A stretch of DNA of 54,571 bases from an uncultured Litorivicinus sp. (GTDB lineage: Bacteria > Pseudomonadota > Gammaproteobacteria > Pseudomonadales > Litorivicinaceae). This document shows, piece by piece, positions 37,408-47,749 of this stretch (positions are counted from its first letter, which is position 1; each line of letters begins with the position of its first letter). The translations under genes and the position numbers were made by a program. Below the pieces are notes generated by a model that was not told the DNA's origin, did no database searches, and saw only the letters and a list, made by a program, of their open reading frames with translations. The stretch is taken from NCBI GenBank assembly GCA_902541775.1, contig CACBSE010000006.1, forward strand, positions 1 to 54,571, given 5' to 3'.

Positions 37408-37412
37408 ACACT
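37384..37412 (+). promoter_or_regulatory. rnpB promoter inside the end of rsmI
   Basis: A strong -35 box TTGACT and a weaker -10 box GACACT are spaced 17 bases apart, then comes a GC-rich discriminator (GCGCGCG). The start point expected seven bases after the -10 falls at the predicted 5' end of the RNase P RNA. The -35 lies within the last codons of rsmI. Confidence 0.65.
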
Positions 37413-37417
37413 GCGCG

Positions 37418-37756
<339 letters not shown>

Positions 37757-37781
37757 TTCTCCGCTTTGCCCCACAAATCAG

Positions 37782-37806
37782 AGCACTGAATTCTTGTGCT
37801 TTTTTT
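37782..37806 (+). terminator. Intrinsic terminator after rnpB
   Basis: A short AGCAC / GTGCT stem around a 9-base loop is followed by seven T residues. It lies about 25 bases beyond the RNase P RNA 3' end and would release the precursor before the dcw promoter. The stem is short, so efficiency is uncertain. Confidence 0.7.
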
Positions 37807-37903
37807 AGCCGCTGATCAAATTAATTTTCTTATATTTTTTAATATTTTAACTCTTTCTTTGAATACCAATTTTCAATGTCTCGGTAAAATGTGCACAGAT
37901 GAT

Positions 37904-37932
37904 TTGACTGTTTCTGGGTGGGTAAATAGAGT
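37904..37932 (+). promoter_or_regulatory. mraZ (dcw) promoter
   Basis: A -35 box TTGACT and a -10-like TAGAGT are spaced 17 bases apart. Transcription would start close to 37939, immediately before the MraZ box array, as expected for the autoregulated promoter of the division cluster. Two further TGGGT sequences lie in the spacer. Confidence 0.5.
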
Positions 37933-37939
37933 TTTAATG

Positions 37940-37964
37940 TGGGAAAAAGTGGTGAGTTGTGGGT
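37940..37964 (+). promoter_or_regulatory. MraZ operator: three TGGGN-type boxes
   Basis: Three boxes TGGGA, TGGTG and TGGGT are each separated by exactly 5 bases, giving a perfect 10-bp period. This is the known operator form (TGGGN repeats with 5-bp spacers) bound by MraZ. The middle box departs from consensus at one base. The array lies 41 bases before the mraZ start, so MraZ would repress its own operon. Confidence 0.85.
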
Positions 37965-38005
37965 AATTGACGTGTTCTGACCCGGAATTGACCAGGGAGA
38001 AGGCA

Positions 38006-38461
38006 GTGTTTCGCGGGATTAACCCGATCAATCTCGATGCGAAAGGGCGCGTGGCGTTACCGGCTAAATACCGGGATAGTGTGGCCAATCGTTGTGATGG
38101 CCATATGGTTCTAACGGTACATCCATTTGATCGCTGTCTTTTATTGTACCCGCTAGCCGACTGGGAAGTGATTGAGTCCCAGGTCAATGCGCTCCCGAAT
38201 TCAACCAGTCGTCAGGCGCGGCGTCTTCAGCACCTGATGGTGGGCTATGCCACCGAACTCGATCTTGATGCAGCCAATCGTCTTCTCCTCCCCGCGATGC
38301 ATCGAGACCACGCAGAACTCGATAAACGATTGATTCTGGTCGGTCAGGGTCAGAAGTTCGAAATCTGGAGTGAGGCGCGCTGGACTTCGATTACAGAGAC
38401 ATACCTCAACGAGACGGTTGATGATGATGCCTCTGTCGAACTGATCAATTTGTCTTTGTAA
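38006..38461 (+). CDS. mraZ: Transcriptional regulator MraZ
   Basis: A 151-residue AbrB-like regulator (152 in E. coli) with two repeats: INPINLDAKGRVALPAKYRD at the start and ELDLDAANRLLLPAMHRDH in the second half. It binds tandem boxes upstream of itself and represses the division/cell-wall operon. The GTG at 38006 follows AGGGAGAAGG and gives the family start FRGINPINLD. An upstream in-frame ATG at 37967 is rejected because it would overlap the operator region. Confidence 0.95.
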   Translation: MFRGINPINLDAKGRVALPAKYRDSVANRCDGHMVLTVHPFDRCLLLYPLADWEVIESQVNALPNSTSRQARRLQHLMVGYATELDLDAANRLLLPAMHRDHAELDKRLILVGQGQKFEIWSEARWTSITETYLNETVDDDASVELINLSL

Positions 38462-38472
38462 GGGAGGTTGCG

Positions 38473-39399
38473 ATGAGTCACATACCAGTGCTACTTCACG
38501 AAGCGCTGTCTGCCCTCTGTATTCAGCATGACGGGTTGTATCTCGATTGCACATTCGGCCGAGGTGGTCACTCACGCGCTATTTTGGCTGAGCTGGGCGC
38601 CAGTGGTCGATTGATCGGGCTTGATCGGGATCCCTCCGCAGTCGCTGTCGCTCGCAACCTTGCTCATGAGGATTCACGATTTGAAATTGCGCATACGGCC
38701 TTCTCGGAACTTGAGCCGGCGCTTGACTCTCTCGCAGTCAATCGAGTCCATGGGATTTTGATGGATCTTGGTGTGTCATCTCCACAGCTTGATGAGCCCG
38801 AGCGTGGTTTTAGCTTCCAAGCGGATGGCCCCCTGGATATGCGTATGGATCCAACAGCAGGCGAATCAGCAGCCGACTGGATTGCGCGCGCTGATGCCGA
38901 TGAGATCGCACATGTTCTTTGGGTATTTGGTGAGGAGCGATTTTCGCGAAGAATTGCGAAAGCAATCGTCGAAGCACGGGAACTTGTTCCGATTGCAACG
39001 ACCACTCAGCTCAGTCAAATTGTGACTAACGCTCAACCAAAAAAAGTCCAGAATAAACATCCTGCAACCCGGTCGTTTCAGGGGATTCGCTTATACGTCA
39101 ACCGTGAGTTAGCTGAGATCGAGCAAGGCCTTGAAGCGGCGATGAATCGTCTTGAGGCGGGTGGGCGATTGGCCGTGATTTCTTTCCATTCGCTGGAAGA
39201 CCGTTTGGTGAAGCAGGCTTTACGTGACGCGTCGCGTCCACCAAAGGGCGATCCTCGGATGCCTCTGCCTGACAGTATTACACAACCGAAATTGAAGCTG
39301 GTCGGCAAAGCGATTAAAGCGGGGCCTGAGGAACTTCGCCTCAATCCGCGAGCACGAAGCGCGGTGCTTCGAGTCGCTGAACGGACGGAGGCAGCCTGA
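38473..39399 (+). CDS. rsmH: 16S rRNA m4C1402 methyltransferase RsmH
   Basis: A SAM-dependent methyltransferase (308 aa) that N4-methylates C1402 of 16S rRNA, the same base whose ribose is methylated by RsmI upstream in this window. Motifs include LLHEALSAL, YLDCTFGRGGHSRAIL (SAM binding), GILMDLGVSSPQLDEPERGF and VISFHSLEDRLVK. It overlaps ftsL by one base (TGATG). Confidence 0.97.
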   Translation: MSHIPVLLHEALSALCIQHDGLYLDCTFGRGGHSRAILAELGASGRLIGLDRDPSAVAVARNLAHEDSRFEIAHTAFSELEPALDSLAVNRVHGILMDLGVSSPQLDEPERGFSFQADGPLDMRMDPTAGESAADWIARADADEIAHVLWVFGEERFSRRIAKAIVEARELVPIATTTQLSQIVTNAQPKKVQNKHPATRSFQGIRLYVNRELAEIEQGLEAAMNRLEAGGRLAVISFHSLEDRLVKQALRDASRPPKGDPRMPLPDSITQPKLKLVGKAIKAGPEELRLNPRARSAVLRVAERTEAA

Positions 39400-39683
39400 T
39401 GCAATGGTTTCATCGGTCAGATATTTGGCTGTCGATCTTACTGGCGATAAGCGTCCTCGTGACCTCAATTTATGTTATCGAAACAGCATACCAAACGCGT
39501 CAGATGTACTCGGCATTACAAGAGCTCCGTGCTGAACGCAATCGCCTCACGATTGAGTGGGGGCGATTGATGCTGGAGCGCGGTGCGGTGTCGGCTGACA
39601 TGCGCATCGATTCAATGGCCCGCGATCATTTATTGCTCAACTCGCCAGCTCGCGACAATGTCATGATTTTGGAACGTCCATAA
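39399..39683 (+). CDS. ftsL: Cell division protein FtsL
   Basis: A small bitopic division protein (94 aa): a short cytoplasmic tail, one membrane helix (about 9-28) and a periplasmic coiled coil with leucine heptads, which forms the FtsQLB complex. The helix is followed by ETAYQTRQMYSALQELRAER. Identification relies on size, topology and the invariant rsmH-ftsL-ftsI order. It overlaps ftsI by one base. Confidence 0.93.
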   Translation: MQWFHRSDIWLSILLAISVLVTSIYVIETAYQTRQMYSALQELRAERNRLTIEWGRLMLERGAVSADMRIDSMARDHLLLNSPARDNVMILERP

Positions 39684-41377
39684 TGAGCACGCAAATTCGT
39701 CAGGCGTCAAGTCGCTGGAGACTTTGGTTTGTCGGAACCATTCTTGGGCTTATAGTGACGACAGTCTGTGGCCGTCTTGTCTGGCTGCATGTCTTTGAAA
39801 CACAACATCTGCGCGATATCAGTGATGAGATCACGATTCGCTATCAAAAAATTCCAGCATATCGTGGTATGATTACCGATCGATTTGCGCAGCCTTTGGC
39901 AATCTCGACACCAGTCGCTGCAATCGCTGTAAGACCGAAAAAACTGGCGGACTCTGCGTGGCCTGAAACACTCGCGCCATTCCTGCATACAGACCCTGAA
40001 AAGCTGCGTGATCGGGTAGCTCGAAGTTCCTCTCCTTTTCTGTATTTGTCTCGCTATGTGACACCGGAGCGCGCAAGTCAGATCGAAGACCTTAAGCTTG
40101 AGGGTGTAGAAGTAGTTCGACAGTTTCGTCGATTTTATCCTGCCGGCGAGGTTGCATCTCACCTCGTTGGATTCACCAATATTGAGGATCAAGGTCAAGA
40201 AGGCCTTGAGCTCTCATACAACAACTGGCTATCGGGTCAGGATGGTCTTCGTCATGTGCTCAGAAACCGTCGTGCAAACGTTGTTCGATACGTTAGCGCG
40301 GGTCAGGAGGTTCAGCAAGGCCGCGATCTTCGACTGTCAATCGACTTACGTCTTCAGTATCTGACTTACCGTGCACTCAAGGAGGCCGTTGCGCGAGCGA
40401 GAGCTGCTGGTGGTAGTGCGGTTCTGGTGGATGCTTGGAACGGTGAAGTGCTGGCTTTGGCGGCACAACCCGCATTCAATCCAAATGATATGTCGACTCG
40501 AACCCCGGAGCGAATACGTAATCGTCCGGTGACTGATTTGATGGAGCCAGGCTCGCCAATTAAGCCGTTTACAGTTGCTACTGCGCTCGATCTGGGTCTT
40601 GTTAAACCAGAGACATTGATCGAAACATCGCCGGGTCGGATGCGAGTGCAGGGTCATATGATCAGCGATATCAAAAATTACGGTGAAATTGATGTCAATA
40701 CAGTGATTGCTAAGTCATCCAATGTGGGTACCACAAAAATTGCAATGATGATGGAACCCTCTACGTTGAGAGATCGTCTTGCATTGTTGGGACTTGGGCA
40801 ATCAACTGCAACGGGATTTCCTGGTGAGGAAGAGGGGTTCCTGCCAAGCTATGCGACCTGGCGAGACCTTGATCATGCAGCACTGTCATACGGGTATAAC
40901 TTGAACATTACAACAATCCAGTTGGCTCAAGCCTACAGTGTGTTTGCCAATGGCGGTATTTTGCAGCCATTAACCTTATTAGCTAAGGGGGTGCCACCGA
41001 AGTCTACTCGGATCTTTGAAGAAGAGACGGTGAGGCAGGTCCTACCGATGCTGCAAGCGGTGACCGAGGAGGGTGGTACAGCACGACGAGCTCAGATTCC
41101 GATGTATCACGTTGGCGGAAAAACCGGAACAACGATGAAATACGCCAATGGGTCCTATGGAAGCCGACAGTACATTTCCAGTTTCGTAGGTCTAGCACCA
41201 ATGGCCGACCCTCGGTTTGTTATGGCGATCTCCGTCGACGATCCAAGATCGCAACAATACTACGGTGGGCAGGTGGCAGCCCCTGTGTTCGCTGATGTCA
41301 TGGATGATGTGATGCGAATTTATGACATTCCACCCGACAAACTCGATCCGTCGATGTTTGCAGGGAGGGATCACTGA
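39683..41377 (+). CDS. ftsI: Septal peptidoglycan transpeptidase FtsI (PBP3)
   Basis: Class B penicillin-binding protein (564 aa) that cross-links septal murein with FtsW. One membrane helix (about 15-35) precedes a pedestal domain and the transpeptidase domain. The active-site motifs are SPIK (S291, K294), SSN (345-347) and KTG (480-482). It overlaps murE by one base (TGATG). Confidence 0.97.
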   Translation: MSTQIRQASSRWRLWFVGTILGLIVTTVCGRLVWLHVFETQHLRDISDEITIRYQKIPAYRGMITDRFAQPLAISTPVAAIAVRPKKLADSAWPETLAPFLHTDPEKLRDRVARSSSPFLYLSRYVTPERASQIEDLKLEGVEVVRQFRRFYPAGEVASHLVGFTNIEDQGQEGLELSYNNWLSGQDGLRHVLRNRRANVVRYVSAGQEVQQGRDLRLSIDLRLQYLTYRALKEAVARARAAGGSAVLVDAWNGEVLALAAQPAFNPNDMSTRTPERIRNRPVTDLMEPGSPIKPFTVATALDLGLVKPETLIETSPGRMRVQGHMISDIKNYGEIDVNTVIAKSSNVGTTKIAMMMEPSTLRDRLALLGLGQSTATGFPGEEEGFLPSYATWRDLDHAALSYGYNLNITTIQLAQAYSVFANGGILQPLTLLAKGVPPKSTRIFEEETVRQVLPMLQAVTEEGGTARRAQIPMYHVGGKTGTTMKYANGSYGSRQYISSFVGLAPMADPRFVMAISVDDPRSQQYYGGQVAAPVFADVMDDVMRIYDIPPDKLDPSMFAGRDH

Positions 41378-42852
41378 TGCGTTTAGATCGCTTACTCGCA
41401 GAGATCGGTCTTGATGATGATCGAGCATCAGGTGTTGATGTGGCAGGGCTCACTCTTGACTCACGCCAAGTTGTCGATGGAACACTGTTTGCCGCGATTC
41501 AGGGCTCGGCTGGGCATGGGATGGATTATATTGAGTCCGCAATCACATCTGGCGCATCGGCAGTGATCTATGATGGTTGGGATGGACCAGTTCCCAACAT
41601 GATCCCAGCTTTGCACATACCTGGATTGAGGCATCAGATTGGACGCATCGCGCATGTATTTTATGGAAACCCTTGCTCAGGGATGCACGTTGTCGGAGTG
41701 ACGGGCACCAACGGAAAAACGACCACCGTTCACTTCATAGCGCAACTGGCGGATCAACTTGGTCTGAAGGTGGCGCGAATTGGAACGCTGGGTGTCTCGG
41801 TTGGCGCGGAAAAGATCAGTGAGTCAGAGCGAACGACGCCAGATGCGATCACGCTCGCTTCGATATTTGCTGAACTTCGTGACAAAGGCGTTAAGTTCGT
41901 TGCGATGGAAGTATCATCGCACGCACTGGATCAGGGGCGTGTGGATGGTATTCCCTTTACTGTTGGTGTGATGACTAACCTCACGCGCGATCACTTGGAT
42001 TATCACCAAACAATGGGGGCCTACGGTGAGGCGAAGGCGCGTTTCTTTAGAGATTTCGATTTACAGGCAGCTGTCTTCAACGTTGATGACGCCTTCTGTC
42101 GCACAATGTCAGAACACGCCCTACCCGCAACTATCATCACATATGGATACGGTGCAGCGCATATCGATATACAGGCGATCCAGCCCATTGCTCATGGATC
42201 AAGAATCCACGTATCGATCAATGGGGTTGGTTATGAACTGAAGACGAATTTGCTGGGTGCCTTTAATGCATCGAACATGATGGCTGCGATTGCTACGATC
42301 AGCGCATTATTCCCTGAAGATATCGAGCAAGTACCGGCAACTATTTCGACATTACAGTCAGCTCCTGGGCGAATGGAGTGGTTTAGCGCGCCAAACTTTG
42401 CCACCGTTGTAATCGACTACGCGCATACACCTGACGCCCTTGAGAATGCCATTAAGACTTGCCAGACCCATTGTGACGGCGAGGTCTGGTCAGTGTTTGG
42501 TTGTGGGGGCGATCGGGATGTCGGGAAGCGACCATTGATGGGTCGTGTGGCATCAGAATGGTCAGATCATGTTGTTTTGACTTCGGATAATCCTCGCTCT
42601 GAGTCACCTCAAAAGATTGTCGACGAGATTCGATCAGGCATGACAAAAGCGCCGGTTTTAGAAGAGCTAGATCGAGCGCAAGCAATTCGATTTGTAATTG
42701 AAAATGCGGCTACCGACGATTGGGTATTGCTTGCCGGTAAAGGTCATGAGAATACCCAGACCATCGGCCAAACGACAGCGGTCTACTCCGATCGGGCTGA
42801 GGTCGCGCGATTAATCGGTTTGGCGAACTCAGAGGTCCAGCATGCTTCCTAG
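41377..42852 (+). CDS. murE: UDP-MurNAc-tripeptide ligase MurE
   Basis: Mur ligase (491 aa) that adds meso-diaminopimelate to UDP-MurNAc-Ala-Glu. The ATP loop is GTNGKTTT, and the DNPR motif (LTSDNPRSE) that selects diaminopimelate over lysine is present, showing a DAP-type wall. It overlaps murF by 11 bases. Confidence 0.97.
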   Translation: MRLDRLLAEIGLDDDRASGVDVAGLTLDSRQVVDGTLFAAIQGSAGHGMDYIESAITSGASAVIYDGWDGPVPNMIPALHIPGLRHQIGRIAHVFYGNPCSGMHVVGVTGTNGKTTTVHFIAQLADQLGLKVARIGTLGVSVGAEKISESERTTPDAITLASIFAELRDKGVKFVAMEVSSHALDQGRVDGIPFTVGVMTNLTRDHLDYHQTMGAYGEAKARFFRDFDLQAAVFNVDDAFCRTMSEHALPATIITYGYGAAHIDIQAIQPIAHGSRIHVSINGVGYELKTNLLGAFNASNMMAAIATISALFPEDIEQVPATISTLQSAPGRMEWFSAPNFATVVIDYAHTPDALENAIKTCQTHCDGEVWSVFGCGGDRDVGKRPLMGRVASEWSDHVVLTSDNPRSESPQKIVDEIRSGMTKAPVLEELDRAQAIRFVIENAATDDWVLLAGKGHENTQTIGQTTAVYSDRAEVARLIGLANSEVQHAS

Positions 42853-44185
42853 TGCATTAAGTGATATCGCGTCTATTGTCGGTGGAACCTTTAAGGGGAA
42901 TCCGATGATCTCTGGATTGGCAATCGATAGCCGAAAGGTGACTGAAGGGGATTTATTTGTTGCTTTAGTGGCCGAGCGTGACGGCCATGATTTCATCGAT
43001 AATGCGGCGGAAGGTGGCGCGTCTGCTGCACTCGTATCAAAGCCAACAACAACACTACCATCCATTTTCGTCAAAGATACGGAGTGCGCGATGAGTGATA
43101 TCGCACGCGCAATCCGTGATTCATTTGTGGGTGAAGTATTCGCCCTAACCGGAAGCCAAGGGAAGACCAGTACACGTGGATTTTTGGCGTCAATGCTCGC
43201 TGAAATGGCCAGAGCATCAAGCTCGGAATCGATACTCGTGACTCAAGGGAATTTGAATAATCATTTAGGTGTACCACTGACGATGGCACGTCTTCGTCCT
43301 CACCACCGCTACGCCTTATTTGAACTTGGGGCATCCGCGATCGGCGAGATTGATCATCTGGCATCGATTGTTCGGCCCCAAATCTCAGCGCTTCTGAATT
43401 CGCGAGCTGCTCACCTCGAGGGTTTTGGATCGCTCGACGGTGTGATTCGAGGTAAAGGTGAAATCATTGATCACACTGCAATCGACGGAACAATTATCCT
43501 TAATAGCGACGAGCCTGCATTCGAGGAATGGGTTAAGAGAGCTGGTTCCCGTCAAATCATCAGTGTCGGACGAACGAATGCGGATCTGATTTGGTCTCAA
43601 GTTTCTGATCAAGGAGTCCGAATGGTTTATGCCGATCGGGAGATCAATGCGTCATTACCGACACTTGGTCTCCACTTGATGGAAAACGCAGCGCTTGCAT
43701 CGGCAATGGCCATCGCTGCCGGTGCAACTGATCAAGCGATCATTCAAGGCCTTGAAGCAGCATCGATTGAGCCGGGTCGCATGACGCCGATTCAAATGGG
43801 AAAAACCCTATTGATCGACGATACCTACAACGCGAGTCCACAAGCTGTGAGGGCTGCAATTGACTGGCTGGCGACTCGTTCTGGGATTCGTATTTTGACC
43901 ATGGGTGGTTTGAGTGAGCTGGGCGATTTAGCCGAACAGGAAATGCATGCGCTTGGTGTTTATGCCAAATCAAAAGGGATCGATCGACTTATTGCAACGG
44001 GAACTGCTAATCCAATTGCTGAGGGCTATGGCGAGAACGCACAGTACCTCCCAACGCACGAAGAGGTCAGTGCGTCGTTAATTGAAAGCGCTCGAGACGC
44101 AGATGTGATTCTGGTTAAGGGATCAAGATCCGCGCATATGGACCGTGTGATTGACACACTCAAACTGCGACGGGGAGGGCAGTAG
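42842..44185 (+). CDS. murF: UDP-MurNAc-pentapeptide ligase MurF
   Basis: Adds D-Ala-D-Ala to the tripeptide precursor (447 aa). The P-loop reads GSQGKTST, with glutamine where most Mur ligases have asparagine or another residue; later motifs include [30 protein letters not shown] and [12 protein letters not shown]. The start lies in the last codons of murE. Confidence 0.96.
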   Translation: MLPSALSDIASIVGGTFKGNPMISGLAIDSRKVTEGDLFVALVAERDGHDFIDNAAEGGASAALVSKPTTTLPSIFVKDTECAMSDIARAIRDSFVGEVFALTGSQGKTSTRGFLASMLAEMARASSSESILVTQGNLNNHLGVPLTMARLRPHHRYALFELGASAIGEIDHLASIVRPQISALLNSRAAHLEGFGSLDGVIRGKGEIIDHTAIDGTIILNSDEPAFEEWVKRAGSRQIISVGRTNADLIWSQVSDQGVRMVYADREINASLPTLGLHLMENAALASAMAIAAGATDQAIIQGLEAASIEPGRMTPIQMGKTLLIDDTYNASPQAVRAAIDWLATRSGIRILTMGGLSELGDLAEQEMHALGVYAKSKGIDRLIATGTANPIAEGYGENAQYLPTHEEVSASLIESARDADVILVKGSRSAHMDRVIDTLKLRRGGQ

Positions 44186-44187
44186 CT

Positions 44188-45270
44188 GTGTTGCTCTGGT
44201 TAGCTAATTTTCTTAGCACATTTGAGCCAGGTTTTGCTGTTTTCCAGTATTTAACCCTTCGTTCAATTTTAGGTGTTTTGACGGCATTGATCACCGCGTT
44301 ATTTGTCGGTCCCTGGGTAATCCGCTCACTAGAAATCCGGCAAATTGGCCAGTCGGTTCGACGTGATGGACCTGAAACACATTTCTCGAAACAGGGGACT
44401 CCCACCATGGGGGGAGTATTAATTCTCGTTTGTATCACCGCCTCAACGCTTCTATGGGGTGATTTAACCAACATGTATGTGTGGATTGCTCTTCTTGTCA
44501 TGCTGGGATTCGGCGTCATCGGTTGGGTTGATGATTGGAAAAAAGTTGTTTTAGGGAACTCAGAGGGGCTCTCAGCTAAATCGAAATATCTCGGGCAGTC
44601 AATTGTGGGGTTATTGGCAGCCATCGCTCTTTATCAAATCGCAAAAACCCCGGCTGAGACCACACTTCTTGTACCTTTTTTCAAAGATTTTCTGATCCCT
44701 CTTGGCTTCGGTTACATACTCCTCACTTATTTTGTGATTGTGGGAACCTCCAACGCTGTCAATCTCACAGACGGTCTGGATGGTTTGGCGATTCTACCGA
44801 CTGTATTGGTTGCTGGAGCCCTCGGTGTTTTCGCTTATCTGACCGGTAATGCGATTTTTTCTCAGTATCTCTTCATCCCATTTATCCCCGGTACCGGAGA
44901 GCTGGTTGTCTTCCTTGGCGCGATGGTTGGCGCCGGGTTAGGATTTCTCTGGTTCAACACCTATCCCGCTCAAGTGTTCATGGGTGATGTGGGGGCATTG
45001 TCACTTGGCGCAGCACTTGGTGTCGTCGCAGTGATGGTCCGTCAAGAGCTGGTGCTCTTTATTATGGGCGGAATTTTCGTACTCGAGACGGTGTCGGTGA
45101 TGCTGCAGGTTGCAAGTTTCCGACTCACCGGGAAACGCCTTTTCCGAATGGCTCCAATTCACCATCATTTTGAATTAAAGGGATGGCCCGAACCTCGTGT
45201 GATTGTGCGGTTCTGGATTATTTCCGTGATGTTGGTTCTGGTGGGTCTTGCCACCTTGAAATTGAGGTAA
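44188..45270 (+). CDS. mraY: Lipid I synthase MraY
   Basis: Integral membrane phospho-MurNAc-pentapeptide transferase (360 aa, ten helices), the same length as in E. coli. It attaches the precursor to undecaprenyl phosphate. Motifs are TPTMGGVLI, the double aspartate in [18 protein letters not shown] and the HHHFELKGW loop. The start is GTG, 2 bases after the murF stop, preceded by GGGAGGGCAG. Confidence 0.98.
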   Translation: MLLWLANFLSTFEPGFAVFQYLTLRSILGVLTALITALFVGPWVIRSLEIRQIGQSVRRDGPETHFSKQGTPTMGGVLILVCITASTLLWGDLTNMYVWIALLVMLGFGVIGWVDDWKKVVLGNSEGLSAKSKYLGQSIVGLLAAIALYQIAKTPAETTLLVPFFKDFLIPLGFGYILLTYFVIVGTSNAVNLTDGLDGLAILPTVLVAGALGVFAYLTGNAIFSQYLFIPFIPGTGELVVFLGAMVGAGLGFLWFNTYPAQVFMGDVGALSLGAALGVVAVMVRQELVLFIMGGIFVLETVSVMLQVASFRLTGKRLFRMAPIHHHFELKGWPEPRVIVRFWIISVMLVLVGLATLKLR

Positions 45271-45273
45271 TCA

Positions 45274-46614
45274 ATGTCTTTGATCGCGAGCAGCAAACGC
45301 CTCATTATCGGTGCCGGACCGACTGGACAGGCTGTTGCGCGGCATTTTCAAGAGTTAGGAATTCATTTTGAGGTTGCCGATACTCGGCAATCCGATGCGT
45401 TGAAACAAGAATTCAATGCACAGTTTCCTGATGTTGCAACTTATTTTGGACCACTAAAGACTGATTACTTGGATCGGTTCGAAGAGATTGTTGTGAGTCC
45501 GGGTGTTCCGCCAACGACCGACGGCTTGGATCAAACTTCCGCGCACTTGATCAGTGATATTCAGATATTCAGACGCGCTTGGCCTGAGAATCAACCGCTC
45601 ATCGCAATCACCGGTTCAAACGCCAAGTCGACAGTCACTTCATTGGTTGCGGAAATCATAAAGGCTGACGGAAGACATGTTTTAGTCGGCGGCAATCTTG
45701 GCCCACAAGCACTCGACTTATTGGCAAAGCGCACAGATCAGTCAGTTGCTGTACTTGAGCTATCGAGCTTCCAACTTGAACGCACGCGCCGCCTGAGAGC
45801 GACGGTTGCCACTTGTCTGAATATGTCTGCTGATCATTTGGATTGGCATGGTTCAATGATTGCTTACCATCAAGCAAAACATCGAATTTTCGAAGGTGTT
45901 GGTGCCATTGTCGTCAACTCGGATGATCCATTGTCCCAACCTTTGGTTCCGGATCAGATGCCGACGATTAAATTTGCGCTACAGCATCCCGATTTTCATC
46001 AGTTCGGCGTGATGGTGGTTGATGGAGACGAATGGATCTCTTTAGGTGCTGATCCATGGATGGCCGTTTCCGATTTACCGATGTCCGGTCGCTACATGAT
46101 TCAAAATGCGATGGCTGCTTTTGGAATTTGTCATTTCATCGGTGTCGATAAGGCGATTGCTGTCGCTGCCATACGTGAATACGCCGGCTTACCACATCGC
46201 ATGGTTGAGCTAGTCCCAGTCAATGGTGTTCGATTCATCAATGATTCTAAAGGTACTAATGTTGGAGCCTCGGCAACCGCAGTGTCGAGTATTGAAGTAG
46301 ACGGTCATTTGTATTTGCTTGCTGGCGGTGAAAGCAAAGATGCTGATCTCACTGCCTGGGCAAAAACGGCTCGTATCCATTGTCGTCGCATATTTTCGTT
46401 TGGAAGAGATCGGCAACGTTTTGTTGATGTGTTGAGAGATAAGACCACTGCGGTAGAAACTCTGGATGAGGCATTCGCTTTGGCTGTCCAACAGGCTGTT
46501 GCCGGTGATGTTGTACTGTTGAGTCCAGCTTGCGCGAGCTTTGATCAATATCAGAATTACCAAGCGCGTGGTGACTATTTTGAGACCTTGGTGGAGGCGC
46601 ACCGTGAAGCGTGA
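45274..46614 (+). CDS. murD: UDP-MurNAc-alanine:D-glutamate ligase MurD
   Basis: Adds D-glutamate to UDP-MurNAc-Ala (446 aa). The ATP loop reads GSNAKSTV, with alanine in place of the second glycine of the usual GSNGKST; the remaining motifs (LELSSFQLE, NMSADHLDWH, GLPHRMEL-type region and NDSKGTN) are intact, so activity is expected. It overlaps ftsW by 11 bases. Confidence 0.96.
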   Translation: MSLIASSKRLIIGAGPTGQAVARHFQELGIHFEVADTRQSDALKQEFNAQFPDVATYFGPLKTDYLDRFEEIVVSPGVPPTTDGLDQTSAHLISDIQIFRRAWPENQPLIAITGSNAKSTVTSLVAEIIKADGRHVLVGGNLGPQALDLLAKRTDQSVAVLELSSFQLERTRRLRATVATCLNMSADHLDWHGSMIAYHQAKHRIFEGVGAIVVNSDDPLSQPLVPDQMPTIKFALQHPDFHQFGVMVVDGDEWISLGADPWMAVSDLPMSGRYMIQNAMAAFGICHFIGVDKAIAVAAIREYAGLPHRMVELVPVNGVRFINDSKGTNVGASATAVSSIEVDGHLYLLAGGESKDADLTAWAKTARIHCRRIFSFGRDRQRFVDVLRDKTTAVETLDEAFALAVQQAVAGDVVLLSPACASFDQYQNYQARGDYFETLVEAHREA

Positions 46615-47749
46615 GATTCGGCGCTCTGATTTCGTGCCTTTGGGCCTACCGGATATTCATTTTGTTCTCGCGGCATGCGCACTAGCATGTCTTGGGTTGC
46701 TATTGGTTGCGTCGAGTTCAATTGAGGTTGCTTCAGATCGGCATGGCCAGCCATTCAGTTTTGCGGTGAAGCATGGGTTATTTCTTGCGATTGCATCGGT
46801 CGGCAGTGTCGTTGCTTATTTGATCCCGACTCGATGGTGGTACCACTATGCCACGCATTTTCTAATGCTATCGATGATCCTCCTCGCCATCATTTTGATT
46901 CCAGGTATCGGCTTAACGGTGAAGGGTGCGACGCGATGGTTAGATCTTGGATTTTTCAATCTACAACCATCGGAGTTTGCCAAATTTACGATGATGTTGT
47001 TCTTGGCTTCGTACCTCGTTCGTCGGCTTGAGGAAGTTCGTCGGCAATTCAGTGGATTTGTGAAGCCGATGGCAGTGGTTGGGCTGATTGCGGTTCTCCT
47101 ATTAATGGAACCCGATTATGGAACGCTTTTAGTGTTGAGTTGTGCCGTGATGGGGGTGTTATTGCTCGCTGGTTCGCCGTTCACCCAATATCTTGTTTTT
47201 GGCTCAGCACTTGCCCTCGGTCTGGTCTTTTTGGCAGTGATTGAGCCTTATCGATTCGAGAGAATTGAAACGATTTTCAACCCCTGGGCCGATCGATACG
47301 GCGCTGGTTACCAGCTGACTCAAGCACTTCTCGCATTTGGTCGAGGAGGATTGTTTGGGATGGGTCTTGGTAATTCAGTTCAAAAGCTCTTTTACTTGCC
47401 AGAGGCGCATACCGACTTTGTATTCGCGATCCTAGCTGAAGAGCTTGGGCTTGTTGGAGCTCTGAGTACGGTCGCTGTGATGACATATTTGATCTGGCGT
47501 GGTCTTCTGATCGGGCGACGAGCGGAATTGGGTGATCGCCCATTTGCTGCCTATTTCACCTATGGATTAGTTCTTCTCATAGCTCTCCAAATACTGATTA
47601 ATCTTGGGGTCAACATTGGCTTGGCACCAACCACCGGTTTAACCCTTCCGTTATTGAGCTACGGTGGTAGCTCACTGGTCATGACTGCGGTCAGCCTTGG
47701 TGTGATTGCGAGAATTAGTGCTGATAATCTGCTCGGAGGACGGTCGTGA
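46604..47749 (+). CDS. ftsW: Septal peptidoglycan glycosyltransferase FtsW
   Basis: SEDS-family polytopic membrane protein (381 aa, about ten helices) that polymerises septal glycan with FtsI. Conserved segments are KGATRWLDLGFFNLQPSEFAK, MEPDYGT, GYQLTQALLAFGRGG, EAHTDFVFAILAEELG and PLLSYGGSS. The GTG at 46604 follows GGAGG and lies inside the murD end; an earlier in-frame ATG would run deep into murD. Confidence 0.95.
   Translation: MKREIRRSDFVPLGLPDIHFVLAACALACLGLLLVASSSIEVASDRHGQPFSFAVKHGLFLAIASVGSVVAYLIPTRWWYHYATHFLMLSMILLAIILIPGIGLTVKGATRWLDLGFFNLQPSEFAKFTMMLFLASYLVRRLEEVRRQFSGFVKPMAVVGLIAVLLLMEPDYGTLLVLSCAVMGVLLLAGSPFTQYLVFGSALALGLVFLAVIEPYRFERIETIFNPWADRYGAGYQLTQALLAFGRGGLFGMGLGNSVQKLFYLPEAHTDFVFAILAEELGLVGALSTVAVMTYLIWRGLLIGRRAELGDRPFAAYFTYGLVLLIALQILINLGVNIGLAPTTGLTLPLLSYGGSSLVMTAVSLGVIARISADNLLGGRS

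Larger units (their letters stand above)
37807..38005 (+). other. AT-rich intergenic leader of the dcw cluster
   Basis: This 199-base gap is the longest gene-free stretch in the window. Its first 60 bases are conspicuously AT-rich (AATTTTCTTATATTTTTTAA is typical), unlike the rest. The second half holds the mraZ promoter, the MraZ box array and the mraZ ribosome-binding site. I see no open reading frame or other RNA in it. Confidence 0.6.

Noticed and set aside
37967-38005. Upstream ATG of mraZ
   Set aside because: It would add residues absent from MraZ proteins and lacks a ribosome-binding site, while the GTG at 38006 has one.
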